A stretch of 45,120 nucleotides of DNA from Deltaproteobacteria bacterium (GTDB lineage Bacteria > Desulfobacterota > Desulfobacteria > Desulfobacterales > SURF-15): the NCBI GenBank assembly GCA_019309565.1, contig JAFDFZ010000028.1:1-45120 (forward strand). The letters are read 5' to 3'. Each line of letters opens with the position of its first letter. Within the stretch, counting starts at the first letter, position 1. This document shows positions 5,783 through 14,484 of this stretch, in pieces. The notes beneath the pieces are model-generated. The model saw nothing but the letters and a program-made list of their open reading frames with translations. It was not told the DNA's origin and searched no databases. Position numbers and translations under genes: made by a program.

Positions 5783-7276
5783 TTATTTGTTTACATCCCC
5801 ATGTCGTTTCTTTTGCAAAGCCAGATGCTGGTGGAGTTCCATAATCGTTTGAGTCAGTTGATATCGACCATCGGCAAATACGCCGTAATCCCCACCGCCT
5901 CCCATGGCCGAGGAAAAACGAATGGAATTGGCGTAAAACAACCAGGCATCACTCCACTTTCTTTCAATGGCTTCGTTAAAAAGGCTGTCGGCCGGATTTG
6001 CGATTACATGTTTCCATATGTCTTGCATGATCCGCGTGGCGGTTAAGACGGATGCGTTGGTTTGTTTGATGGTGTTTTCAAACCTCTGCCAGTGGCCCCT
6101 TGTCCAGGAAGCATCGTGGCAGCTTAAACAGACAGACTGCATCCTCTGCCGGCGGCTATCTCTTTGCTTTGCATCGATCAGATACGTGGCTGCAAATTCA
6201 CCCGACAAATCCGTTGGCAGAGGCTGGCCCTGCTGGTTGCGAATGATGCTTGTGTCTGGTTCTTTAGGATGCGGGTGGGCGTAAATCAAACCGAATATAC
6301 GCCAGGGCAAGCGATCGTTGATCTTATGGGTTCTTTCAACCACCACGTCTTCATCGGTGTTTACCAGCAAACTGATATGGCACGCCGCACAGGTGGGGGT
6401 GCTGAAATCCTTTCCGATGGTCCACGGCACAGCTTTAAAGTTCCAGGCACCCTTCATGGCTGAAAAAATGTTGCCGTGTTTGCTTGCGGCATAAACCTTA
6501 AATGCCGGTACATCGGGTCCTTCATGGCATTCCTTGCATGTTTGCGGCATGCGCGCTGTCTCTATGGAAAAGGCATGGCGGGTATGACAGGCTGTGCAGG
6601 CGCCCTTGCTGCCGTCAAGATTAATACGACCCACGCCCTGGTTGGGCCAGCCTTTGATCAACGGAAATTCCAGTTCGCCGGCCAGCTCGGTTTCGCGGGT
6701 CTCTATTCCAGCAAGCTCAAGCCTGGTGCCATGACAGTAGTAGCAGGCTTCTGCCCTGGTGGCTTCGTCTGCAGGCTTTTTGTTGATTTTGCCGTTCTTG
6801 TATGTGGTTGCTCCCAGAATACTTTGTTCAAGTGTTTGAAATAGTTTGTTATTGGCTAAATTGCCATATGCATGGGCCATGATGTTTTTGGAATATTGTT
6901 GTCTTTCTTTAACATGGCAGGTTTTGCAATCATCTGGGCTTACCACCACGTGAATCTCATATCCATTGTGCTCGAAGGTATCGGCATGGGCATCGGCTCT
7001 TAGCGTATGGCATTCGGCACAACCAACTGCCACGGATTGTAAGCTTTCGGGCACGCTGTCGCTTGATATCTTCCTGCCCAGGCCCTCAACTGCCATGCCC
7101 TGTCCTGGGGTTATGCGGGAATGTCGGCTGTTCTTCCAATCCTCAACAATACCGGGATGAATCGAGCTGTGACAATCCAAACACTCGGTGCTGGATTCGC
7201 TTATGGGAATTTCAGCAGCTATAGAAGCGCCGGAAACACAGAATGAAAAAAACAAAAGCATCAAAGCGGACTTCAT
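5783..7276 (-). CDS. Octaheme cytochrome c, hydroxylamine oxidoreductase-like
   Basis: Start chosen at ATG 7276 (MKSALMLLFFSF...), preceded by GAGGTG at 6-nt spacing; an in-frame ATG at 7297 has no ribosome site. A Sec signal peptide ends near AIAA. Eight CXXCH heme sites are present in order: CLDCH, CAECH, CKTCH, CYYCH, CTACH, CKECH, CAACH, CLSCH. Heme number, length (497 residues) and the C-terminal GGGGDYGVFADGRYQL after the last heme fit the HAO/epsilon-HAO family, which oxidises hydroxylamine or reduces nitrite and related N compounds in the periplasm. Whether the Tyr that cross-links the P460 heme is present cannot be decided by eye. No dedicated quinol dehydrogenase gene is adjacent. 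Confidence 0.8.
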   Translation of the reverse strand: MKSALMLLFFSFCVSGASIAAEIPISESSTECLDCHSSIHPGIVEDWKNSRHSRITPGQGMAVEGLGRKISSDSVPESLQSVAVGCAECHTLRADAHADTFEHNGYEIHVVVSPDDCKTCHVKERQQYSKNIMAHAYGNLANNKLFQTLEQSILGATTYKNGKINKKPADEATRAEACYYCHGTRLELAGIETRETELAGELEFPLIKGWPNQGVGRINLDGSKGACTACHTRHAFSIETARMPQTCKECHEGPDVPAFKVYAASKHGNIFSAMKGAWNFKAVPWTIGKDFSTPTCAACHISLLVNTDEDVVVERTHKINDRLPWRIFGLIYAHPHPKEPDTSIIRNQQGQPLPTDLSGEFAATYLIDAKQRDSRRQRMQSVCLSCHDASWTRGHWQRFENTIKQTNASVLTATRIMQDIWKHVIANPADSLFNEAIERKWSDAWLFYANSIRFSSAMGGGGDYGVFADGRYQLTQTIMELHQHLALQKKRHGDVNK

Positions 7277-7297
7277 AAACTTCACCTCATTTTTCAT

Positions 7298-7709
7298 GAA
7301 ACGGATCTGATATTGACAGGGGTCAGCCAGGCGAAAATCTTTCCAGCATCACCTGGAAGCCGTTTAGAAATAGCATCAGCTCTTTGTGTCTATTACCATA
7401 TCGTTAAGCACATGTCCAAGTGAGCTAACCAAACGTATTTGAAATTTGCTTCGACTTTGAATCACGTTGCTTATTATTTAATGGCTTCGGATTGTGCGAG
7501 TGTTCAGTGTTCAGTGTTCAGTATTCAGTGGGCCGCCTCCGATCTAACTCCGGCAAGTGTTTCTCCAATGATTTCTCCAGACCGTTCAGCATGCGGATAC
7601 ATTGCTTGTAACGCCTTCGATATGATCGGAACGTAAGGAGCTGACCCGGAAAGCAATCTCGGTGAATTTCATGCCATGACAAGAATAAACAGAATTTGGG
7701 AGTGTCCTT
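7298..7709. other. Intergenic region with a short tandem repeat
   Basis: No gene recognised in about 410 bases. Positions 7501-7528 carry four tandem copies of a 7-bp unit (TGTTCAG three times, then TATTCAG). On the minus strand 7546-7640 there is a protein-like open stretch (ALQAMYPHAERSGEIIGETL) without a start codon, perhaps a gene remnant; I do not recognise it. The region should hold the promoter of the cytochrome gene. Confidence 0.5.
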
Positions 7710-8660
7710 TTACACGTGGGCCTTTAACGTCAGTTCAACCGGATGGGGATGCAAGTATGTTTGGTGCAGCAGATGGTGCAGATTGTATTTGCGGGCAAAG
7801 TGGTTGATCAATGTGGTAGGCACCACCAGGGGGACAGCTTTATTTCTATACTGCTCAAACACTTCAAACAGCTCCTGCTCTTCGTCCCGGGAAAGCCGCT
7901 TTTTGAAATACCCCAAAAGGTACCGAAGTACATTTAGATTCTTTCTTATCGTTGTCCTCAATGCCAGTGTTTGAATCAATAAGTTCTCATATTTCATGAA
8001 TAAATCTTTAACTGGCATCTGCTTGGCGTCTGTCATAAGCCTGCACATCAACCTATAATGCTTTGGGCTGTGGGCGAGCAGCAAGAGTTTGTTTCGCGTG
8101 TGAAAATCAACCAGATGCCTCTTTACTTTCCCGCTGGAAACTGTCTTTCGCCAGCGCTGCAGCGTGAAAATTCGATTAACAAAATTTTCTCTTATTTTCG
8201 GATCATGCAGCCGCCTATCTTCTTCTGCGGGAATCAAAGGAAACTGTTGCATAAACATGCGTGCAAATATTCCAACTCCTTTTTTTACGAATCTGCCTTT
8301 TCCGGTGTAAACCTTAACCCCCATCATGCCGTCGCTTGGAGAGGAGCTTTTAAATATAAAACCATGAAGGTTTTCTTTTTCCAGTTCCTTAACCCGTCTT
8401 TTGGCCCAGCGCACCATCCGTTCGGTGTAATCCACCCTGGTTTTAACGGTAATCAAACGCGGGCTTATGGGATCACCCTCCAAGCGAAACGGCTCCCGGG
8501 GAACACCAAAACCGGCTTCAATTTCCGGACAAACCGGCACGTAATCGACAAACTGTGCCAGGCTGTGGGTCAAGAAGCGATCCATTCTGTTACCGCCATC
8601 AAAGCGCACATTGTCTCCCAGAAGACAGGAACTGATACCCAGGCGCACACGATTTTCCAT
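7710..8660 (-). CDS. DUF523-DUF1722 fusion protein
   Basis: A 316-residue protein. The N-terminal half is DUF523: RLGISSCLLGDNVRFDGGN, VPVCPEIEAGFGVPREPFRL and FIFKSSSPSDGM. The C-terminal half (about 190-310) is DUF1722, as in YbgA: FHTRNKLLLLAHSPKHYRLM, then KYENLLIQTLALRTTIRKNL and LINHFARKYNLHHLLHQTYL with a terminal HPHPVEL. The fused arrangement is widespread and of unknown biochemical function; YbgA-type genes often neighbour photolyase in other bacteria, but none is here. The gene stands alone, divergent from the purF-like gene. Confidence 0.85.
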   Translation of the reverse strand: MENRVRLGISSCLLGDNVRFDGGNRMDRFLTHSLAQFVDYVPVCPEIEAGFGVPREPFRLEGDPISPRLITVKTRVDYTERMVRWAKRRVKELEKENLHGFIFKSSSPSDGMMGVKVYTGKGRFVKKGVGIFARMFMQQFPLIPAEEDRRLHDPKIRENFVNRIFTLQRWRKTVSSGKVKRHLVDFHTRNKLLLLAHSPKHYRLMCRLMTDAKQMPVKDLFMKYENLLIQTLALRTTIRKNLNVLRYLLGYFKKRLSRDEEQELFEVFEQYRNKAVPLVVPTTLINHFARKYNLHHLLHQTYLHPHPVELTLKAHV

Positions 8661-8822
8661 AAATACAATTTCCTTTTTTATTTATGATGAATTTTATGTA
8701 TAAGTGGTAATGAAAAAATTTTAAATATTAATTTCAAATGAAATAAACGAAAAAGATGCTTCCAGTCTCGTCGACAATGGTGTTCAATCGATCTGAGAAG
8801 GAGCGGATATGGCATCACCCAC

Positions 8823-8918
8823 ATGGAAGCCATCAGGGTATTTTTGGAAGGACACCTTCTTTATGCTCCCGGAAAAGGCGCAAACGCTGGTGGTGTGGCA
8901 GTGTATGGTTTGGAGATG
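8823..8918 (+). pseudogene. Glutamate dehydrogenase remnant (about 32 codons)
   Basis: The frame MEAIRVFLEGHLLYAPGKGA followed by NAGGVAVYGLEM matches the highly conserved NAD(P)-binding segment of GdhA, where intact enzymes read along the lines of FLEAG..FAPGKAANAGGVA.SGLEM. Nothing on either side continues the homology: upstream sequence is unrelated and the reading past GLEM runs into the purF-like leader. This is a deletion scar of a gdhA gene in the 5' region of the PurF-like gene, which starts 35 bases downstream. Confidence 0.7.
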
Positions 8919-8952
8919 TTGATGATTCATATCGTGCAGGAGGAGAAAATAC

Positions 8953-10359
8953 ATGGGGGGGTTATTTGGTGTTGTTTTAAAGGATGATTGTGTCTCGGAT
9001 CTTTTTTATGGAACCGATTATCATTCACACCTTGGAACCAGACGAGGGGGATTGGCAACAAAAAACCGTATTGGATTTTCGCGGTCGATTCACAACATCG
9101 AAAACGATTATTTCCGGTCCAAATTTGAAGCCGATCTTCCCAAACTCAAGGGAAACATGGGAATCGGGGTTATCAGCGATACGGATGCCCAGCCGTTGAT
9201 CATCGACTCTCATCTGGGAAGGTTCGGAATCGTTACGGTGGGAAAGATCAACAATATGGAGGCACTGGCTTATCAAGCATTTCAAAAGAAATGGCATTTT
9301 TCAGAAATGAGTGGAGGTGCGCTGAGCCCGACGGAATTGGTTGCCATGCTCATCTGCGAGCAGGATTCCTATCGTGCTGGAATTGAGAGTGCCCAGGAAA
9401 AAATCAAAGGCTCCTGTTCCATACTGCTGTTAACCGAAAAGGGCATTTTCGCAGCCCGGGACAAACTTGGCAGAACCCCCATCGTGATCGGAAGGAATCC
9501 AGGGCGAGGGTATGCGGCTTGTTCCGAAACCTGCGCTTTCCCCAATCTCGGCTACACAACGGATACCTACCTTGGACCAGGTGAAATCGTGTTTATGACC
9601 CCGGAGGGTTGTGAGCAGGTGAAGGCACCTGAAGAGAAGATGCAGGTTTGTGCCTTTCTGTGGGTATACTTCGGGTACCCGGCGTCGAGTTATGAATGTA
9701 TCAATGTGGAGTCTGTTCGATACCGGTGCGGGGAGGCATTGGCCAGAGAAGATGACACACAGATCGATTTCGTGGCAGGAATTCCTGATTCTGGCATCGG
9801 CCATGCCCTTGGTTACGCCAACCAGAAAAAGGTACCCTATCGGAGGCCGTTTGTGAAATATACCCCCACCTGGCCGAGAAGTTTCATGCCTCAAGACCAG
9901 CGAGTTCGGAATCTTGTTGCGAAAATGAAACTGATCCCCATCCATTCACTGATACAAGGAAAACGGATTCTTTTCTGTGAAGACTCCATTGTGCGGGGAA
10001 CCCAGCTTCAGAACCAAATTCAGGCCCTGTTCGATTATGGGGCTGCCGAAGTTCACATGCGGCCGGCATGCCCCACATTGATTTATTCGTGTGAGTTTCT
10101 TAACTTTTCCAGTTCCCGATCCACCCTGGATCTTGCTGGAAGAAAAGCCATTGCAAAACTTGAAGGCATTGCCGAACCGGACTTGAAAGAATACGCCCGC
10201 TCCGGTTCTGAAAGAAACCTGGCCATGGTGGAAAGAATCCGCCAACAGCTCAGGTTGACATCCTTGAAGTATCAAAAACTGGAGGACCTTGTGAAAGCCA
10301 TCGGTTTGCCAAAGGAAAGACTTTGCACCCATTGCTGGGACGGAAGCAGTTTTTTTTGA
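8953..10359 (+). CDS. PurF-like amidophosphoribosyltransferase homologue with a degenerate glutaminase site
   Basis: 468 residues, full length for PurF, with a strong AGGAGGAG ribosome site fixing the start. PurF normally begins Met-Cys and uses that Cys to release ammonia from glutamine; here it is MGGLFGVV, with Gly at position 2. The oxyanion HNGN-type motif reads TVGKIN instead. The phosphoribosyltransferase half is kept: RILFCEDSIVRGT (residues about 338-350) is the PRPP loop. Cys233, Cys373, Cys458 and Cys461 match the positions of the 4Fe-4S ligands in Bacillus-type PurF. It lies 40 bp upstream of a carB-type gene in the same direction. It may be an ammonia-dependent PRPP enzyme or a regulatory or partner subunit; its role is unknown. 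Confidence 0.8.
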   Translation: MGGLFGVVLKDDCVSDLFYGTDYHSHLGTRRGGLATKNRIGFSRSIHNIENDYFRSKFEADLPKLKGNMGIGVISDTDAQPLIIDSHLGRFGIVTVGKINNMEALAYQAFQKKWHFSEMSGGALSPTELVAMLICEQDSYRAGIESAQEKIKGSCSILLLTEKGIFAARDKLGRTPIVIGRNPGRGYAACSETCAFPNLGYTTDTYLGPGEIVFMTPEGCEQVKAPEEKMQVCAFLWVYFGYPASSYECINVESVRYRCGEALAREDDTQIDFVAGIPDSGIGHALGYANQKKVPYRRPFVKYTPTWPRSFMPQDQRVRNLVAKMKLIPIHSLIQGKRILFCEDSIVRGTQLQNQIQALFDYGAAEVHMRPACPTLIYSCEFLNFSSSRSTLDLAGRKAIAKLEGIAEPDLKEYARSGSERNLAMVERIRQQLRLTSLKYQKLEDLVKAIGLPKERLCTHCWDGSSFF

Positions 10360-10399
10360 TAGACTACATAGATTTGAATGACGAAAGGAGACGACACAT

Positions 10400-13300
10400 A
10401 TGCCCAGGCGTAATGATATTCGAAAAGTGCTCATCATTGGCTCAGGCCCCATTGTGATTGGACAGGCATGCGAGTTTGACTATTCGGGTACCCAGGCCTG
10501 CAAGGCCTTGCGCTCTTTAGGATATGAAATCGTGCTGGTAAACTCAAATCCGGCAACCATCATGACCGATCCAAGTATGGCGGATAGTACCTATATCGAG
10601 CCCCTCAACCCAAAGGTGCTGGAAGAAATCATTGCCGCAGAACGGCCTGATGCCCTGTTGCCGAACCTTGGCGGACAGTCCGGTTTGAATATTTCATCGG
10701 TACTGGCCCGAAACGGCGTTTTGGACAAATACGGTGTGAAGGTTATCGGCGTAAACGTGGATGCCATCGAGCGAGGGGAAGATCGAACGGCATTCAAGAA
10801 AACCATGGAACGATTGGGCATCGACATGCCCAGAAGCCAGGCGGTCTATTCCGTAGAAGAAGCAGAGAAAGTCGCAGAAGAATTGGGCTATCCGGTCGTC
10901 ATTCGCCCTGCCTACACTTTGGGTGGAACCGGCGGTGGACTGGTGTACAATATAGAAGAACTTCGAACTATTGCAGCAAGGGGGCTTTCAGCAAGTCTGG
11001 TTCACCAGATTCTGGTGGAGGAATCGGTGTTGGGCTGGGAGGAGCTCGAACTGGAAGTGGTTCGAGACGCCAAAAATCAGATGATAACCGTCTGTTTCAT
11101 TGAAAACGTGGATGCCATGGGAATTCACACCGGCGATTCGTTCTGTACCGCACCGATGCTTACCATTGACCCTCAGTTACAGCAGCGCCTCCAGAAATAC
11201 TCCTATGATATTGTGGAAGCCATCGAGGTAATTGGCGGCACCAACATTCAATTCGCCCACGACCCCCGGACAGGGCAAGTAAAGGTTATTGAGATCAACC
11301 CGCGAACCTCTCGCTCTTCGGCGCTGGCATCGAAAGCCACCGGGTTTCCCATTGCGTATGTGTCATCGCTGTTGGCCGGGGGGCTTACCATGGACGAAAT
11401 TCCTTACTGGCGCGAGGGCACATTAGAAAAATACACCCCCTCTGGGGATTATGTGGTTGTGAAGTTCGCACGCTGGGCATTTGAGAAATTCAGGGGGGTG
11501 GAAGACAAGCTTGGTACCCAGATGCGGGCCGTGGGCGAGGTTATGAGTATCGGGAAAACATACAAGGAAGCCCTTCAGAAATCGATTCGCTCATTGGAAA
11601 ACAACCGCTACGGCCTGGGGTTTGCCAACAATTACAACCAAAGCTCTCTTGAGGAGTTGCTTCAGATGCTCAGCTCCCCGAGCAGCGAACGGCAATTTAT
11701 CATGTACGAGGCGCTTCGCAAGGGTGCAGACATCGATGAGCTATACGAAAAGACGCACATTAAACCCTGGTTTATTCGACAAATGAAGGAGCTGGTGGAC
11801 CTTGAGGAAGACATCTTGAAATACAAAGGACAAATGCCGCCGGATGATATACTGGCGAGGGCCAAGCGTGATGGCTTTTCGGACCGATATCTGGCAGAAT
11901 TATTGGGAGTGGCCGAACCCCGGCTTCGGGAAAAACGGATATCACTTGGAGTCGTACAGGCCTGGGAGCCGGTTCCGGTCAGCGGGGTTGAAAACGCGGC
12001 TTACTATTATTCGACATACAATGCCACGGACAAGGTTCCGGTAAGTGATCGAAAGAAAATCATGGTTCTAGGCGGCGGTCCCAACCGCATTGGACAGGGA
12101 ATCGAGTTTGATTACTGCTGTGTACATGCAGCCTTTGCCATTCGTGAAGCCGGTTATGAATCGATCATGATCAACTGCAATCCTGAAACTGTCTCAACGG
12201 ATTACGATACATCGGACAAACTCTATTTCGAACCGCTTACCGTGGAAGACGTTCTGGGAATATATGAAAAAGAAAAACCTGAAGGGGTCATTGTCCAGTT
12301 CGGAGGCCAGACCCCACTGAACATCGCCAATGAGCTTGCCGAGGCGGGTGTCAACATCCTCGGAACCTCACCCGAGACCATTGATCTTGCCGAGGACCGA
12401 GATCATTTCAGAAGGGTCATGCGAAAGCTGGGAATTCCCCAGCCGGAATCCGGAATGGCCAGCACACTGGAAGAGGCGCTGTCCGTTGCGGATAAAATCG
12501 GTTTCCCGCTGATGGTACGCCCCTCTTATGTTTTGGGAGGACGAGCCATGGAGATTGTTCGTGACCAGGAGATGTTACGAGATTTTGTCGCTGAAGCTGT
12601 AAATGTCTCCCCGGAAAGGCCGATTCTAATCGATAAGTTTCTTGAAAATGCCATCGAAGCCGAAGCCGATGCCATCGCCGATGGGAGGGATGCTTTCGTT
12701 CCAGCCATAATGGAGCATATCGAGCTGGCAGGCGTTCATTCCGGAGACTCGGCCTGCGTGATCCCCCCGGTAAGCATTCCCCCCAAGCATATGGAGACAA
12801 TATGCGAATATACGCGAAAAATTGCAGTGGAGCTGAATGTTGTGGGGCTGATGAATATCCAGTACGCCATTGCCAATGACACCGTATATGTACTTGAAGC
12901 CAACCCACGGGCATCGCGAACCGTGCCTCTGGTATCGAAAGTGTGCAACATATCCATGGCGAAGATCGCCACTCAGATTATGCTGGGCAAACGCCTTTGC
13001 GATTTTGATCTCACACAAAGACGCGTTCCTTACTTTGGTGTTAAAGAAGCAGTGTTTCCCTTTAACATGTTCCCCGAGGTGGATCCATTGCTGGGGCCGG
13101 AAATGCGTTCCACCGGAGAGGTGCTGGGACTTGCAGACTCTTTTGGCCTGGCCTTTTTCAAATCTCAGGAAGCAACCCAGGTGGCGTTGCCGACGGAAGG
13201 AACGGTTCTGATGACCGTTGCCAACCGTGATAAACCAAGTGTTATTGAGCCTGCCAGAGTTTTTCGTGAGCTTGGATTTGCGATTCGCTCAACCAATGGA

Positions 13301-13600
13301 ACCCGCCGGTTTTTAAGGGAACACGGCATCGATTCAGAACCGATTCGGAAACTCGGCCACGGGAGGCCAGACATTGTAGATGCCATCAAAAACGGGGAGA
13401 TTCAGTTGGTTGTAAATACCCCCAGTGGTAAAGAAAGCCAGGAAGATGATTCCTATATCCGCAAGGCCGCCATTAAATACAAGATTCCCTACATCACTAC
13501 CACTGCGGCGGCTTTGGCGGCTGCGCGAGGAATTGCAGAACGCAGAAAAGCAGAAACGAAAGTAAAATCGCTTCAAGCCTATCACAGGGACATCGGATGA
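10400..13600 (+). CDS. carB: Carbamoyl-phosphate synthase large subunit (CarB-type)
   Basis: 1066 residues, the usual CarB length, with AAGGAG before the start at 10400. Two ATP-grasp synthetase halves are visible. The first has KVLIIGSGPIVIGQACEFDY, RPAYTLGGTGGG and EINPRTSRSSALASKATG; the second has KIMVLGGGPNRIGQGIEFDY, RPSYVLGGRAME and EANPRASRTVPLVSK. A C-terminal MGS-like allosteric domain follows from about residue 935. CarB makes carbamoyl phosphate from bicarbonate, ammonia and 2 ATP for pyrimidines and arginine. The linker IPYWREGTLEKYTPSGDYVV differs from the common proteobacterial sequence. No carA is nearby; its neighbour is the PurF-like protein. It may be the sole CarB or a paralogue. 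Confidence 0.9.
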   Translation: MPRRNDIRKVLIIGSGPIVIGQACEFDYSGTQACKALRSLGYEIVLVNSNPATIMTDPSMADSTYIEPLNPKVLEEIIAAERPDALLPNLGGQSGLNISSVLARNGVLDKYGVKVIGVNVDAIERGEDRTAFKKTMERLGIDMPRSQAVYSVEEAEKVAEELGYPVVIRPAYTLGGTGGGLVYNIEELRTIAARGLSASLVHQILVEESVLGWEELELEVVRDAKNQMITVCFIENVDAMGIHTGDSFCTAPMLTIDPQLQQRLQKYSYDIVEAIEVIGGTNIQFAHDPRTGQVKVIEINPRTSRSSALASKATGFPIAYVSSLLAGGLTMDEIPYWREGTLEKYTPSGDYVVVKFARWAFEKFRGVEDKLGTQMRAVGEVMSIGKTYKEALQKSIRSLENNRYGLGFANNYNQSSLEELLQMLSSPSSERQFIMYEALRKGADIDELYEKTHIKPWFIRQMKELVDLEEDILKYKGQMPPDDILARAKRDGFSDRYLAELLGVAEPRLREKRISLGVVQAWEPVPVSGVENAAYYYSTYNATDKVPVSDRKKIMVLGGGPNRIGQGIEFDYCCVHAAFAIREAGYESIMINCNPETVSTDYDTSDKLYFEPLTVEDVLGIYEKEKPEGVIVQFGGQTPLNIANELAEAGVNILGTSPETIDLAEDRDHFRRVMRKLGIPQPESGMASTLEEALSVADKIGFPLMVRPSYVLGGRAMEIVRDQEMLRDFVAEAVNVSPERPILIDKFLENAIEAEADAIADGRDAFVPAIMEHIELAGVHSGDSACVIPPVSIPPKHMETICEYTRKIAVELNVVGLMNIQYAIANDTVYVLEANPRASRTVPLVSKVCNISMAKIATQIMLGKRLCDFDLTQRRVPYFGVKEAVFPFNMFPEVDPLLGPEMRSTGEVLGLADSFGLAFFKSQEATQVALPTEGTVLMTVANRDKPSVIEPARVFRELGFAIRSTNGTRRFLREHGIDSEPIRKLGHGRPDIVDAIKNGEIQLVVNTPSGKESQEDDSYIRKAAIKYKIPYITTTAAALAAARGIAERRKAETKVKSLQAYHRDIG

Positions 13601-13679
13601 GCCGGTAAAATTGCCAAAATACCCCTTCCCTCTCAATAAGATTTAAGGTGAAGGCTGAAAATCGGATCTTCTGGAGGGG

Positions 13680-14045
13680 TTAATTTTCTTTCAATTGAGA
13701 TTTGCAATTTGGCTTGAAATATACACCGGCAAAATGTTCGCCTGGGATTTTCATTGCATTTTCATCGATCGGCTCGTCTTTAATAACGGCATATCCGGCA
13801 TCTCTTATGGAGCCCTGCAAATCTTCTGTGTTGATCCTCTTGATGTCAAAAGATACCAAGGCTTTTCTGCGTCCAGAATCCACAACAGCCTCAATTACCC
13901 CGGGCTGGTTTAACAATGCCTTTTCGATCTTTTGAGCACAGGCCATACAGCTCATTCCTTCAACATGAAAGGATATGGTCATACGACCATCAGCTTCGTC
14001 TGCATGATCTAACCCATTGTCTGTGTTTTTGTTAAATTTACGCAT
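13680..14045 (-). CDS. Heavy-metal-associated (HMA) domain protein
   Basis: Start at ATG 14045 (MRKFNKNTDN), with AAGGA six nt upstream; the frame is open further up but there it only overlaps the previous gene. Of 121 residues, about 22-90 form one HMA domain: ISFHVEGMSCMACAQKIEKA has the metal-binding CxxC, then LLNQPGVIEAVVDSGRRKAL. Such proteins pass Cu(I) or other soft metals to transporters. The C-terminal 30 residues contain a further Cys (KPNCKSQ). The start overlaps the stop of the truncated methyltransferase gene, indicating coupling. No P-type ATPase is nearby. Confidence 0.82.
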   Translation of the reverse strand: MRKFNKNTDNGLDHADEADGRMTISFHVEGMSCMACAQKIEKALLNQPGVIEAVVDSGRRKALVSFDIKRINTEDLQGSIRDAGYAVIKDEPIDENAMKIPGEHFAGVYFKPNCKSQLKEN

Positions 14046-14466
14046 AAACATTCCTTCTTGCAGGTCGCGGGATAAATCCTGGTGTTTTTTCCGCATATCT
14101 GACGTATCGTTCACCGAACGTTATCAATGCCTCTTTTTCTTCCTGTCGAGCAAGCCTGATGTATATCCATACCAGAATCGGAAACATGGCCAATGTAGGC
14201 AATGTGGGCCATTGAATAAGAAATCCCGCCATGATCATGATAAAGGCGGCATATTGAGGATGCCTCACCAGGGCATATGGTCCCTTATCCGCAAGTTCAC
14301 CGACACGCTTGGCTCTGTAGAGAACCCTCCAGGAAACGGCGATTACCGCCAACCCAGCGATGATAAGAACATCGCTTATAATATGAAGCGGGCCCGAATG
14401 GGCATTGCCTCTCCAGGTTTCGGTTTTCTCCCAGCTCTTTGGATGGCCGGCAGCCGCATTTTCAGT
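14038..14466 (-). pseudogene. Isoprenylcysteine-methyltransferase-like membrane protein, 5' truncated
   Basis: The C-terminal, catalytic part of an ICMT-like methyltransferase is clear: KGPYALVRHPQYAAFIMIMA (SAM-binding RHPxY motif), then LIQWPTLPTLAMFPILVWIY and RLARQEEKEALITFGERY. Homology reaches upstream to SWEKTETWRGNAHSGPLHII, but the usual N-terminal membrane helices (about 80-90 residues) are missing and a TGA lies in frame at 14467-14469. The only in-frame starts are weak (TTG 14352). The break falls next to the end of the dehydrogenase gene at 14485, suggesting deletion between the two. Possibly a non-functional remnant. Confidence 0.68.
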
Positions 14467-14484
14467 TCACGGCTAAATTTAACC

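Noticed and set aside
8809..8922. Plus-strand frame MASPTWKPSGYFWKD... before the PurF-like gene
   Set aside because: It reads the GdhA remnant in the wrong frame; the alternative frame gives the conserved GdhA segment.
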